Shown here: one piece after another, positions 44,454-53,336 of the stretch
Position numbering within the stretch: position 1 is the first letter of the stretch
Layout: every line of letters begins with the position of its first letter
Assembly: GCA_965246905.1 (NCBI GenBank)
Contig: CBDFFZ010000015.1
Span: 185,269-249,268 of the forward strand
Direction of reading: 5' to 3'
Source of the DNA: UBA1952 sp965246905
GTDB lineage: Bacteria > Bacteroidota > Bacteroidia > Chitinophagales > Chitinophagaceae
DNA: 64,000 bases
The notes under the pieces: model-generated
Told to the model about the DNA's origin: nothing
Seen by the model: the letters and a program-made list of their open reading frames with translations, nothing else
Database searches by the model: none
Translations under genes and position numbers: made by a program

Positions 44454-45737
44454 TCAATGCGCGAAGTCTGCATCATAGTTCTTCATCCGCTCAATGGGCG
44501 GATTGAAATAGCCATACTTAATATCCGGGAATTCCTCTTTGATAAGCTCCATCAGCTGCTTCATCCCTAAGCTCTCACCGGCATCGGCAACGCCCATTCT
44601 TCCCAGGTACCAATCGGGGTCTATATTGAAGTTGCGCCACTGGATCATATTGAGACCTGTCGAGGAGATAAGCGTGCGCAGGGCTTCATACTCGGCCACG
44701 CTATCCGTCATGCCGGGGAATACGAAGTAGTTGATACTCGTCCAGCCGCCGTACCTTTTTACCACGCGCAGGCTTTCCACAATGTCTTCGAAGCGGTAAT
44801 TATTAGGCAGATAATATTTTGTGTAGAGATCGGCGCGGGCGGAGTTGGTGCTTACGCGAATGCTGTTGAGACCGGCCTTCATCAGCTCTTCCACAGCTTT
44901 AGGCATACTACCGTTGGTATTGATATTGATGCTGCCTTTCTGTGTATGCTTTCTTATTTCAAGAATAGATTCGCGTATGGTCTGCCACATCAACAGCGGC
45001 TCGCCCTCGCAGCCCTGCCCGAAGCTGACAATCGGGAACGGCGCGGTTTCTAAGTGCGGCACCGTGTACTCTACAATCTCGGCAGCAGTTGGCTTAAACG
45101 TAAGGCGGTCGTGCGAGGAGCCAATGGTTTCCTCTTCCGGCTGGAAGGAGATGCAGCCTACGCAATTGGCATTACATGCAGGAGATGAGGGGATTGGGCA
45201 TTCCCATCTTCCTAAAAAGAAATTCCGCGCAGCAGGACAATGATAAGTTAGCGCGCAGGTTTTAGCCAGATGCTCTACGAGGCGGTTGTGCGGGTAAGCC
45301 TTCAGCGCGTGTTCCACACCACGCCCAATTTTGGATTCATCGTATCCGGCAGCCTCCTGGCGTATATCGCGCTCGATGCGCGTGGCGGTTACGTAGAATT
45401 GCTCATTGTGCCAGCCGGCAGCGGTATAGCAGAACAGTGGCAGGATTGGCGCATCGGGCTCGGTTTCATAAGCGGCAATATAAAGGCCGGTATGAGCAGG
45501 GGGGATGAATGCGGCTACCGCCCAGCCTTTTTCGCAGAGGCGCATATCGCCGGTGGCTACATCAATACCAATGCCTTTTCGGCCGGGCAATTCATACAGT
45601 GAGCCGCCCTCCGGCAAGAGGATCCAGTCTTCCGCATCAACAGGCAAAGCGTCCCAGCCGGTGCGGCCAAGCGCATAAAGCGATTCATCTTCGAAGATGT
45701 TGCCATTGCCATCTGAGTATAGGAGAAAGGGGGTCAT
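44454..45737 (-). CDS. Radical SAM protein
   Basis: A 427-aa protein. The cluster-binding motif is Cys-x3-Cys-x2-Cys in SPACNANCVGCISFQPEEE, near residue 190, where radical SAM enzymes hold a [4Fe-4S] cluster and cleave S-adenosylmethionine. Later segments fit the TIM barrel: IVSFGQGCEGEPLLMWQTIR, INTNGSMPKAVEELMKAGLN, SIRVSTNSARADLYTKYYLP. The first about 170 residues (LLPEGGSLYELPGRKGIGID) are a separate N-terminal region of unknown function. Reaction and substrate cannot be deduced. The preceding gene on this strand is more than 50 bases away. Confidence 0.85.
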   Translation of the reverse strand: MTPFLLYSDGNGNIFEDESLYALGRTGWDALPVDAEDWILLPEGGSLYELPGRKGIGIDVATGDMRLCEKGWAVAAFIPPAHTGLYIAAYETEPDAPILPLFCYTAAGWHNEQFYVTATRIERDIRQEAAGYDESKIGRGVEHALKAYPHNRLVEHLAKTCALTYHCPAARNFFLGRWECPIPSSPACNANCVGCISFQPEEETIGSSHDRLTFKPTAAEIVEYTVPHLETAPFPIVSFGQGCEGEPLLMWQTIRESILEIRKHTQKGSININTNGSMPKAVEELMKAGLNSIRVSTNSARADLYTKYYLPNNYRFEDIVESLRVVKRYGGWTSINYFVFPGMTDSVAEYEALRTLISSTGLNMIQWRNFNIDPDWYLGRMGVADAGESLGMKQLMELIKEEFPDIKYGYFNPPIERMKNYDADFAH

Positions 45738-45744
45738 TTCTTTT

Positions 45745-45766
45745 GGGAATTTGTAATTAGGAATTT
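45745..45766. repeat. Single GAATT-rich arm
   Basis: GGGAATTTGTAATTAGGAAT followed by TT, matching (inverted) the right arm at 35691-35712 over about 21 bases. Confidence 0.65.
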
Positions 45767-45788
45767 GGCCTATGTTCTGTTGCTCTTC

Positions 45789-46448
45789 TTACCAATCGTT
45801 TGCCGGCCTTGCTGCTTTTCCTGTTGCTATTCTTTCTTTGCAAAAGTCTGCTAATAATATCTCGGAGGTATTATCGCTTAAGATATTTCGCTGGATGAGC
45901 CTATTGCCCGCACACTCAATCGTAAGGATGCCGAAACGCAGCAGGACGGCATCAATCTCCTTCCAGGGAAGCCTGCGGGTGCGTGCTTCGCTGTGGATGG
46001 TGATACCGGTATCTTCTATGAGAATGTTGCCCGCCGTTTCGGCGCGCCTTTCGCGAATAATGGCGAAGATGACGACCGCGCTCATGAGTGCAAATAGCAA
46101 AGCGGGCATCTTCCAGCCATTACTGAAGAACAGGATGCTGCTGCCAGCAAGCAGTACCAGCTCGATGACGCGGAAGATAAGGTTATTCTGTTTCCTGCGG
46201 AGCCATGTTTTCTGGAATACCGACAGCAACAGCAAGGCAATAGATGCAACTATACAGGCAATGCCGAAGAACAGGAATGAGCGGTAGGCACCGTGTGTAA
46301 GAAAGTTCTTGGTCATTACCGTAAAGCCCAAAAACATCCCAATGCCCGCTACACCAATGCCAAACAACAGGAAGGCGAGCATTACATGCAGGGTAGTTGC
46401 ATGGCGCTGCGCCTTATCTTCTTTGGCTAATGGCAATATGAATTGCAT
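45789..46448 (-). CDS. Four-helix membrane protein with PH-like C-terminus
   Basis: A 219-aa protein. Four hydrophobic helices lie in the first 130 residues (VMLAFLLFGIGVAGIGMFLG, FLFFGIACIVASIALLLLSV, LVLLAGSSILFFSNGWK, ALLFALMSAVVIFAII). The C-terminal 80 residues, ILIEDTGITIHSEARTRRLP followed by WKEIDAVLLRFGILTIECAG, look like a small PH-like domain. No named family. It is on the minus strand 15 bases downstream of the DUF1835 gene and probably co-transcribed with it. Confidence 0.65.
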   Translation of the reverse strand: MQFILPLAKEDKAQRHATTLHVMLAFLLFGIGVAGIGMFLGFTVMTKNFLTHGAYRSFLFFGIACIVASIALLLLSVFQKTWLRRKQNNLIFRVIELVLLAGSSILFFSNGWKMPALLFALMSAVVIFAIIRERRAETAGNILIEDTGITIHSEARTRRLPWKEIDAVLLRFGILTIECAGNRLIQRNILSDNTSEILLADFCKERIATGKAARPANDW

Positions 46449-46463
46449 AAGGCCAAAGGTAAG

Positions 46464-47312
46464 CTATTGAGCTGCATCTGCTGATTCTGCAGATATTTGT
46501 AAAAAGTTTTCGCCACCTGGCTTCCGCACTTCCCAGTCCCTGAATGGCTTGCTGCTATCGCCTTTGAGCTCTACTTGTCCCGCCGCGCTCATCTGCCGCA
46601 GGCGCCATGCGAGATATACATCACCCGTAGGAATCATTGTTTTGTTCATGGCCTGGTAGATCAATTTAGCCGCCTTCTGGAATTGCGCAGTGCAGAAAGA
46701 GAGCAGCTGTGCATCGTAATAGTCATCCCCTTTTGAAGCCAGCTTTTTACCTCCTTCATGTATGCGGTTGCCATGACCGGAGCCTACGAGCTTTATCCAT
46801 TCATCACCATCCAGCTCTGCTTCAGATGGGGTGACCGGACGCGCCAGCTTGCGTGCCTTGATCAGCTCCCGTGGCAGGATTTCAGAAACATTTTTAGGGT
46901 AATATACTTTGCCTGCTTCATTGAGAAAAGGCAGATTAGCGAGGTTTACGATACAGAACCTGCCTGGATATTTGGTAAGGTATTTAATGAGCCAATAGTA
47001 AGCCGCAACATCGGCCGGCCACGGCGCCATCCAGAACCATGCCTGCGTATCCGGCTCGCGGTGCATTTGCGCGCTTACTTCGAGGATGCGTTCTGTATCG
47101 TCCACTTCAATTGGCGCCTTTTCATTAGGAGATACCATTTGCCAAAAAGCGCTGCGGAGTTGACTGAAGGTTTGTCCTTCGCCTTTTTGTAGCGGCCCTA
47201 CGTGGAGGATATCGTGCATGGTAACGACTTCGCCCTCCATCGAAGGTTCTGCTGATACGGCTTCCCGCAAGGGCTTTGCGGCTTCATCGCCAACAACGAT
47301 GTGGTAGATCAT
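46464..47312 (-). CDS. DUF1835 domain protein
   Basis: A 282-aa cytosolic protein. The N-terminus MIYHIVVGDEAAKPLREAVS with VVTMHDILHVGPLQKGEG and a later PADVAAYYWLIKYLTKYPGR are the pattern of the DUF1835 family, often joined to DUF3658-like C-terminal helices as here (GDDYYDAQLLSFCTAQFQKA). Start at 47312 is preferred over the longer frame from 47495, because the family begins here and a -7 box (47320-47327) lies just upstream; a start at 47495 would also run through the dispersed element. Function is unknown. Confidence 0.8.
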   Translation of the reverse strand: MIYHIVVGDEAAKPLREAVSAEPSMEGEVVTMHDILHVGPLQKGEGQTFSQLRSAFWQMVSPNEKAPIEVDDTERILEVSAQMHREPDTQAWFWMAPWPADVAAYYWLIKYLTKYPGRFCIVNLANLPFLNEAGKVYYPKNVSEILPRELIKARKLARPVTPSEAELDGDEWIKLVGSGHGNRIHEGGKKLASKGDDYYDAQLLSFCTAQFQKAAKLIYQAMNKTMIPTGDVYLAWRLRQMSAAGQVELKGDSSKPFRDWEVRKPGGENFLQISAESADAAQ

Positions 47313-47319
47313 GAGGGCG

Positions 47320-47327
47320 CAAAGATA
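47320..47327 (-). promoter_or_regulatory. -7 box TATCTTTG, seven bases from the DUF1835 start
   Basis: Fits TAnnTTTG; only CGCCCTC separates it from the ATG, another nearly leaderless arrangement. It decides the start at 47312. Confidence 0.6.
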
Positions 47328-47404
47328 ATTGTTGGAGGCGTCGCGTTGGAGAATGGTTGGAACCTTTGCTTTAGATGAAGTTGGATAGGGTTGGATGAAG
47401 TTGG

Positions 47405-47530
47405 AATCATGGCAATCCCATAAATCATAGTTCAGACAATTACAGCGATTGAGAAAGCTCAACAGAATTCCTCTTATGAATGGTGCCATCGCCACGACTG
47501 CTCAACAGCATTCCATCAGCCGGGACAATA
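47405..47530 (-). repeat. Composite dispersed element, copy 2
   Basis: Minus-strand counterpart of 34411-34555: TATTGTCCCGGCTG..GGAAT (47530-47508), the identical 21-base block at 47496-47476, and the REP-like block CTGTAATTGTCTGAACTATG (47445-47426) with its tail. Confidence 0.8.
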
Positions 47531-47533
47531 AAC

Positions 47534-48850
47534 CTAACCTTTCAACAAATCTATCACGCCTTCCTGCAACAGAATGCGGTAGCCAATGCGGTCGTCCGAA
47601 ATACCTTCCTTTAGCTCGTAGGTAAAATGAAACGAGCCGTCTGTGGCCATCTGCGTTACGAAATAGGCAAAGAGAATATTGGTGTGCGCCCCGAAATGAT
47701 GCGCTACTTCATGCAGGTGCGTGGAGAGGATCATCAGGTGGCGCGGGTGATGCAGCAGGCCTTCCACTACGGCGCGCGTACATTCGTAGGCGTCGTGCAC
47801 ATTGGTGCCTTTGAAAAGCTCATCCATCAGTACAAGGTGCGGCAGCGGCTGTTGCAGCTTTTGCGCCGTCTGTTTCATACGCTGCACTTCTGCAAAGAAA
47901 TAGCTCTCGCCGCGCAGGATGTTATCCTCTACATGCATATTGGTTACGATGCCCTGCAGGAAAGAAATATTCATGCTTTTTGCCGGTACGCCCATGCCCA
48001 GGTGCGCGAGCAAAGCGCCTACGCCGAGCGCACGCATAAAGGTGGTTTTGCCGCTCATATTAGCGCCGGTAAGCAGCAGGAAATTCTGCGCTTCGCTGAA
48101 AGCAATATCATAGCCAACCGGCTGCATGAGCAATGGATGATAGAGCCCTTTTGCCTCCAGCTTTACCGGCATTGCATCTGCCAGTTCCGGGAAGGCCCAG
48201 CCAAGCTCTTTGGTAGCACGGCCCATGGATTGCCAGGCATCGAAGCGCGCATAATGCACGAGCAGGCGGTAGGTAATGCCCTTCAGCTCGCGGCGGGCGC
48301 GGAAGGAAAGGCGTGTAAGCTCATTAAAAGATGTTTTGGGGGTAATGGCGAGCAGCAGCGGAATGAGCGGCGCCTGCAGTTCCGCAACTATCATGTCTAA
48401 TTCGCGGCGCAGGAAAGCCGGTATCTGCACCTCCTGCAACAGCGCGGTAAGCTCCGTGCAGCCGCGGTAAAAATCGGACAGGTGCTGGAGGGAGAATTGG
48501 GTAAAGGTGTATTGATTTTTATTAAGGAGGCGCTGTATCATAGTGCCCAACAAGAGTGCTACCCCTGCCGGCGGGGTAGAAATATTATCTGCTGATTCAA
48601 AGAACTTCTCCAGCATTACGAGTGTGCCGTTGGATATGGCTTTAGTCCAGCGCTGCGGGTTTGCGGCCCACCAGCGAATGGCTTGCTGCAGCTCATTAAG
48701 CAGGGCAAATGTTTGCGGCGGCTCCTTCACATGATGGCGCAGGGCATCGCGGCCGGCCTGGGTGGTGGTGCGGTCTATGAGTGCGAATATATCGCCTTCC
48801 GCCTGGGTGAATATGGAAAGGTCTTTTAGGGTTGTTTTATCGTTTTGCAT
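47534..48850 (-). CDS. MutS-family ATPase (DNA-mismatch-repair-like)
   Basis: A 438-aa protein with the MutS core (clamp/lever helices) and the C-terminal ABC-type ATPase: Walker A FLLLTGANMSGKTTFMRALG near residue 265, then SYFFAEVQRMKQTAQKLQQP and Walker B HLVLMDELFKGTNVHDAYEC near 335, with LILSTHLHEVAH-like H-loop after it. It lacks the N-terminal mismatch-binding and connector domains of full MutS (about 850 aa), so it belongs with the short MutS-like proteins of Bacteroidota. What DNA structure it acts on is unknown. The final stop lies four bases from a composite dispersed element. Confidence 0.88.
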   Translation of the reverse strand: MQNDKTTLKDLSIFTQAEGDIFALIDRTTTQAGRDALRHHVKEPPQTFALLNELQQAIRWWAANPQRWTKAISNGTLVMLEKFFESADNISTPPAGVALLLGTMIQRLLNKNQYTFTQFSLQHLSDFYRGCTELTALLQEVQIPAFLRRELDMIVAELQAPLIPLLLAITPKTSFNELTRLSFRARRELKGITYRLLVHYARFDAWQSMGRATKELGWAFPELADAMPVKLEAKGLYHPLLMQPVGYDIAFSEAQNFLLLTGANMSGKTTFMRALGVGALLAHLGMGVPAKSMNISFLQGIVTNMHVEDNILRGESYFFAEVQRMKQTAQKLQQPLPHLVLMDELFKGTNVHDAYECTRAVVEGLLHHPRHLMILSTHLHEVAHHFGAHTNILFAYFVTQMATDGSFHFTYELKEGISDDRIGYRILLQEGVIDLLKG

Positions 48851-48931
48851 GGACTTAGTTGCCTGGGAAAATCATGCCGGGCGATACCCATCCTCATTCC
48901 TTCCCTTTGAGGCAGAAATGGTTGTGAGCCT

Positions 48932-50260
48932 TTACCGGTCAAACTTCAATCTTTCTCCTTTTATCAAATCCGAAACCAGGCCATTTTCATAAACCACGTT
49001 TCCGTTTACCAAAGTGTGTGTGATGCTTGCCGGGAAAGTATGGCCTTCAAAGGGCGACCAGTTGCATTTGTACAGGATGTTCGCTTTGGAAACTTTGGTA
49101 CTGCCCCCCAAATCTGCGAGTACAAGATCCGCATGATAGCCTTCACGGATGTAGCCGCGATCCTGTATCTTAAAGCATTCAGCGGGCGCATGGCTCATCT
49201 TCTGTACTACTTTTTCTATGGATAATTTGCCCTGCTGTGCATATTGAAGCATCAGCAATAAGCTATGCTGCACTAAGGGCACGCCTGATGGTGCCTGCTG
49301 GTAGGGCTGCTGTTTTTCCTCCCAGGTATGCGGCGCATGATCGGTAGCTATGATATCGAGGCGGTCGTCGAGCAGGGCTTCCCAGAGGGCTTCGCGGTGG
49401 TGCGGAGCTTTTATGGCGGGGTTGCATTTTATGAGGTTGCCGTAGCGGGCGTAGTCGTCTGCGGTGAAGTGCAGGTGATGCACACAAACTTCTGCGGTAA
49501 TGCGCTTCTCTGCAAGTGGCAGCATGTTGCTGAACAGCTGTAATTCCCTTGCCGTAGAGATGTGCAGGATGTGCAGCCGCGTATCATGCTGCTTGGCCAG
49601 CTGAATAGCGGTAAAGGAGCTTTCAAAGCAGGCTTCCTCATCGCGGATCAGCGGATGGAAGGAGGCATTATCTGCATCCGGATATTTTGCCTTATTGGCT
49701 GCAATGACCTGCTCGTTCTCGCAATGAGTAGCTATAAGCAATTCCGTTTCGGAAAAGATCTTATTGAGGGTTACAAAATTATCCACAAGCATATTGCCGG
49801 TACTGGAACCCATGAATATCTTGATGCCGCACACGTCTGCCTTTTTATTATTGGTACGCAGCACTTCCGCTACATTATCATTGGCTACGCCCATAAAGAA
49901 GGAATAATTGGCCGGCGAGCTTTGAGCAGCTATGCTGTACTTGTTTTCCAGCAAGTCCTGCGTCAATGCGGCTGGCACGGTATTCGGCATCTCCATGAAG
50001 GAAGTAGTGCCGCCGGCTACCGCAGCCCTTGATTCTGTGCCGATCGTTGCCTTTTGCGTAAGGCCGGGCTCGCGGAAATGCACCTGATCGTCGATTGCAC
50101 CCGGCAGGAGATGAAGCCCTGCGGCATTGATTTCTCTTACGCGCTCTTTAATATTCCCGCTGCTTCCTATACGCTCAATGCGCCCGTTTTTTAAATAAAC
50201 ATCCCCTGTAAAGGTCTTAGATTCATTGACTATGGTAGCATCTTTTATCAGGATAGACAT
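48932..50260 (-). CDS. pyrC: Dihydroorotase
   Basis: A 442-aa class I amidohydrolase acting in pyrimidine synthesis (carbamoyl-aspartate to dihydroorotate). Metal-site segments: LLPGAIDDQVHFREPGLTQK near residue 52, IKIFMGSSTGNMLVDNFV near 148, LLIATHCENEQVIAANKAKY near 175, LHILHISTARELQLFSNML near 228, and IIATDHAPHTWEEKQ near 310. Note that the usual D-x-H-x-H opening is D-D-Q-V-H here, as I remember for Bacteroidota members, so one metal ligand is replaced by Gln. Length is normal. Monocistronic and divergent from the barrel gene at 50340. Confidence 0.92.
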   Translation of the reverse strand: MSILIKDATIVNESKTFTGDVYLKNGRIERIGSSGNIKERVREINAAGLHLLPGAIDDQVHFREPGLTQKATIGTESRAAVAGGTTSFMEMPNTVPAALTQDLLENKYSIAAQSSPANYSFFMGVANDNVAEVLRTNNKKADVCGIKIFMGSSTGNMLVDNFVTLNKIFSETELLIATHCENEQVIAANKAKYPDADNASFHPLIRDEEACFESSFTAIQLAKQHDTRLHILHISTARELQLFSNMLPLAEKRITAEVCVHHLHFTADDYARYGNLIKCNPAIKAPHHREALWEALLDDRLDIIATDHAPHTWEEKQQPYQQAPSGVPLVQHSLLLMLQYAQQGKLSIEKVVQKMSHAPAECFKIQDRGYIREGYHADLVLADLGGSTKVSKANILYKCNWSPFEGHTFPASITHTLVNGNVVYENGLVSDLIKGERLKFDR

Positions 50261-50300
50261 GATTCGATTAATAGATTGGGTTAATTATGAAATCAAAAGA

Positions 50301-50308
50301 TAATTTTG
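50301..50308 (+). promoter_or_regulatory. -7 box TAATTTTG for the Wzi-like gene
   Basis: Fits TAnnTTTG, 31 bases before the ATG at 50340. Confidence 0.5.
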
Positions 50309-50339
50309 CAGCAAGTTACACCCCTACAGCATTTTATTT

Positions 50340-52061
50340 ATGAAGCTTAAATCAATCATCGCAGGATGTCTTTTCCTTGCATCCCCGGGCGCTATGGCGC
50401 AGACCACGTACCTGCAACTTGGCCAGGAAGACTACCATTTGCTTGACCGGCTGGAGACGCGCTCCGGCAGATTCAGCAATGATCTTTTCCTTACCACGAA
50501 GCCGGTGTCCCGCAAAGGGGCCGTTTCCTTTTTAGAAGAAGAGCGGACGGAAGCACTTGGGCTCGGCCTTACCGATATTGACCGCTATAATGTAGAGCAT
50601 GCCATTTCCGTAAGCGGTGAGTGGGCTACCAATGGCGATGGCGCAATCAATTCGCAACACCCGTTCCTCAAAACAATCTATAAAAAGCAGCCTGATTTCT
50701 TTAGCGTACATACCAAAGATTTTTTTCTTTCGGTAAATCCTGTGCTCGCGGCGCAGGGCATGACGGAGAGCACAGACATTCCACATGCTTCGGATGACAA
50801 GCTGCTGCTTTCCAATAGCCGCGGTATCGAACTGCGCGGGATGATCGCAAAGCGTGTTGGCTTCTATACTTACTTCTCAGACAACCAGGAAGAAGTGCCG
50901 GTTTTCGTAAACCAGTACATTGCTTCTCACCAGGCAGTGCCCGGCGCAGATTACTACCAAACTCCCGGTACCACAGGCCGCAAGTATGATTATCTCCTTG
51001 CCCGCGGCTATATCGATTTTGCGGTGATCAAAGACCATATCAATGTAACTGCCGGTTATGACAAGCATTTTATCGGTGATGGTATCCGTAGCCTTTTCCT
51101 GTCGGATTTCTCTTCCGGCGCTTCTTTCGTAAGGCTGACTACAAAAATCTGGAAGCTTAATTATCAGAACCTTTATTTAGAGCTGACGCCGCAATATACC
51201 CGCGGAGCCGACCGTGTGCTGGATCATAAATATGCCACGGTGCACCACCTGAGCGTAAATGCTGCGCACTGGCTCAATGTAGGCTTATTTGAAGCAGTGG
51301 TGTTTAACCGGCCCAATTCCTATGAGTTCGGTTACCTCAACCCGATCATCCTCTACCGCCAGACGGAGCGCTCCAAAGGCAGCCCGGATAACGCATTACT
51401 CGGCCTCAATTTTAAGGCACTTGCGGCAAAACACCTCCAGATATACGGCCAGCTTTTGCTGGATGAATTTAAATTCAGCGAGCTGAAAAGCGGCAATGGC
51501 TGGTGGGGCAATAAGTTCGGCATCCAGCTCGGTGGCAAATACTTCGATGCATTTACCGTAAAGAACCTCGACCTGCAGGCGGAAGTGAATATAGTGCGCC
51601 CATTCACCTATACGCACTACGATACTATTGCCAATTATACCAATTACAATCAGCCACTGGCGCACCCGCTCGGCGCCGGTTTCGGGGAGCTCATAGGCAT
51701 TGCACGCTACCAGCCGGTAAAGAACCTGTACCTCACCCTGAAAGGCACGTATTACCGCCAGGGCCTTGACTCTAACGGCAGCAACTATGGCAGCAATATC
51801 TTCATTAATTACGGCGACCGCACACCGGTACTGGCATCAGACCCAGAGCATGGCTATAAGCTGATCAATGGCATCAAAACCACTACCCTTCTTCTGGGCC
51901 TAAATGCATCTTACGAGCTTCGCGAAAACCTGTTCATCGACCTTGGTGCATCGCACAGGCTGCGTAAGTATGATAACGGCTTCGCGCCCGATCAGACAAC
52001 CACGTATATCTATGGCGGACTGCGGCTGAACATTGCCCGCAGGGATTACGATTTTTATTAA
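50340..52061 (+). CDS. Outer-membrane barrel protein, Wzi/porin-like
   Basis: A 573-aa exported protein. Signal peptide at residues 1-20 (IIAGCLFLASPGAMA). The opening TYLQLGQEDYHLLDRLETRS, the AVSFLEEER stretch and strands such as RGIELRGMIAKRVGFYTYFS, FAVIKDHINVTAGYDKHFIG, DGIRSLFLSDFSSGASFVRL and RPNSYEFGYLNPIILYRQTE resemble capsule-assembly Wzi-like barrels of Bacteroidota. The C-terminal strand TYIYGGLRLNIARRDYDFY fits barrel insertion. The family match is by overall pattern only. A palindrome at 52081-52111 follows and could act as terminator. Confidence 0.72.
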   Translation: MKLKSIIAGCLFLASPGAMAQTTYLQLGQEDYHLLDRLETRSGRFSNDLFLTTKPVSRKGAVSFLEEERTEALGLGLTDIDRYNVEHAISVSGEWATNGDGAINSQHPFLKTIYKKQPDFFSVHTKDFFLSVNPVLAAQGMTESTDIPHASDDKLLLSNSRGIELRGMIAKRVGFYTYFSDNQEEVPVFVNQYIASHQAVPGADYYQTPGTTGRKYDYLLARGYIDFAVIKDHINVTAGYDKHFIGDGIRSLFLSDFSSGASFVRLTTKIWKLNYQNLYLELTPQYTRGADRVLDHKYATVHHLSVNAAHWLNVGLFEAVVFNRPNSYEFGYLNPIILYRQTERSKGSPDNALLGLNFKALAAKHLQIYGQLLLDEFKFSELKSGNGWWGNKFGIQLGGKYFDAFTVKNLDLQAEVNIVRPFTYTHYDTIANYTNYNQPLAHPLGAGFGELIGIARYQPVKNLYLTLKGTYYRQGLDSNGSNYGSNIFINYGDRTPVLASDPEHGYKLINGIKTTTLLLGLNASYELRENLFIDLGASHRLRKYDNGFAPDQTTTYIYGGLRLNIARRDYDFY

Positions 52062-52080
52062 GCAGATCGCATCAAACTTA

Positions 52081-52111
52081 ACGCCGACAGGGTTTAAAAC
52101 CCTGTCGGCGT
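52081..52111. repeat. 31-bp perfect palindrome (arm ACGCCGACAGGGTTT)
   Basis: Fifteen-base arms around a single A, followed by TTTT, so it may also terminate transcription of the Wzi-like gene. The GACAGGGTTT core is shared with 12054-12080. Confidence 0.88.
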
Positions 52112-52182
52112 TTTAATTTGAAATGATCTGTTGAAGTTGATAGCAGTGATCCCTCCGAAACAGCAAATTTAATTTCTGTCGC

Positions 52183-52410
52183 TTACTTCTTTAAAGGCTC
52201 CAGCAGGTATTCCAGCCCGTTGAGCTTTATCTCGTACATCGTTTGCAGGAGCATACCGAGCTTTCCCTGCGGGAATCCCTTTTGCGCAAACCAGTTCAGG
52301 TAATATTCCGGCAGGTTGCATAGCGTGGTGCCTTTGTACTTACCAAACGGCATTTTCATGGACACTACCTGTAGTAGGATGGTGGAGTCTGGTTGAGGAT
52401 TATCGGTCAT
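52183..52410 (-). CDS. DUF3820 family protein
   Basis: A 75-aa protein. The conserved part VSMKMPFGKYKGTTLCNLPE followed by YYLNWFAQKGFPQGKLGMLL and a C-terminal ELKLNGLEYLLEPL-like helix match the DUF3820 family of small cytosolic proteins of unknown role (once annotated as quorum-sensing-regulated). The ATG at 52410 or an internal Met at about residue 17-19 could be the start. It is separated from the SDR gene by an 83-bp gap. Confidence 0.8.
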   Translation of the reverse strand: MTDNPQPDSTILLQVVSMKMPFGKYKGTTLCNLPEYYLNWFAQKGFPQGKLGMLLQTMYEIKLNGLEYLLEPLKK

Positions 52411-52493
52411 TTGCCTGGGTGTAAACGCTGTGCATTAACAGCCTTTTCAAAGATTAATAGTTCTTAATTCTGACAGCCCGGTACTATTTAGAG

Positions 52494-53336
52494 TTATCCT
52501 TCCGCAGGGAAATCTGCGCCTTCGCTTGTCTCCTGCCATGCATCGAAATCTGCCTTCAACTGGTCTAATTTTAAGTGCGCATTCTTCACCGCAGCCTTTC
52601 CTAAAAGGAGGCGCAGCGGCGGGTTTTCTGCATTCACTGCTTTAATGATGGCCTTTGCCGCCCGCACCGGGTCGCCGGGTTGGTTGCCGCTGTAGCCGCG
52701 GATGTTATCCTGGTTGGCGCCTGCCGTTTCTTTATAATCAGCAATCTTAGTTTCGGCATCCAGCGCAGAGCGGCCTGCCCAATCCGTGCGGAAACCGCTT
52801 GGGGCAACAATGGTCACTTTGATGCCCAGTGGCGCTGTTTCCTTTGCCAGCGATTCCGAAAAACCATCTACCGCAAATTTCGTGGCATTGTAATAGCCAA
52901 CACCGGGGAAGGCCATAAGCCCGCCAATGGAAGCAATGTTGATGATATGGCCGCTGCGTTGCTTACGCATTTGCGGGAGCACTGTTTGTGTCATTTTAGC
53001 GAGGCCGAAGAAATTGATCTCGAACATCTGGCGGATCTCCTGCTCATCGCTCTCTTCAATAGCGCCGAAATAGCCGATGCCGGCATTATTCACCAGTACA
53101 TCTATACGGCCAAAGCGGGAAAGCGTTTCCTCCACGGCTTCTGCAATTTCATCCTCATCCGTTACATCGAGGGCAAGTGCCATTGCGCGGTCTTCATGGC
53201 CTTTTACAATATCGTGGATTGCATCCGGCTTGCGTGCAGTAACGGCTGCGCAATCGCCTGCGGCTAATACTTCCTTTGCCAGTTCACGGCCAAAGCCGGT
53301 GGAGCAGCCTGTTATGAGCCATACTTTCTGATTCAT
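52494..53336 (-). CDS. Short-chain dehydrogenase/reductase
   Basis: A 280-aa classical SDR. Cofactor loop VWLITGCSTGFGRELAKEVL (TGxxxGxG) at residues 5-24, IDVLVNNAGIGYFGAIEES near 80, catalytic Ser in IINIASIGGLMAFPG near 133-147 and the YNATK pair at about 149-153 (VGYYNATKFAVDGFSESLAK). It would oxidise or reduce an alcohol/ketone with NAD(P)H; substrate unknown. Divergent from DUF2911 across array D. Confidence 0.92.
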   Translation of the reverse strand: MNQKVWLITGCSTGFGRELAKEVLAAGDCAAVTARKPDAIHDIVKGHEDRAMALALDVTDEDEIAEAVEETLSRFGRIDVLVNNAGIGYFGAIEESDEQEIRQMFEINFFGLAKMTQTVLPQMRKQRSGHIINIASIGGLMAFPGVGYYNATKFAVDGFSESLAKETAPLGIKVTIVAPSGFRTDWAGRSALDAETKIADYKETAGANQDNIRGYSGNQPGDPVRAAKAIIKAVNAENPPLRLLLGKAAVKNAHLKLDQLKADFDAWQETSEGADFPAEG

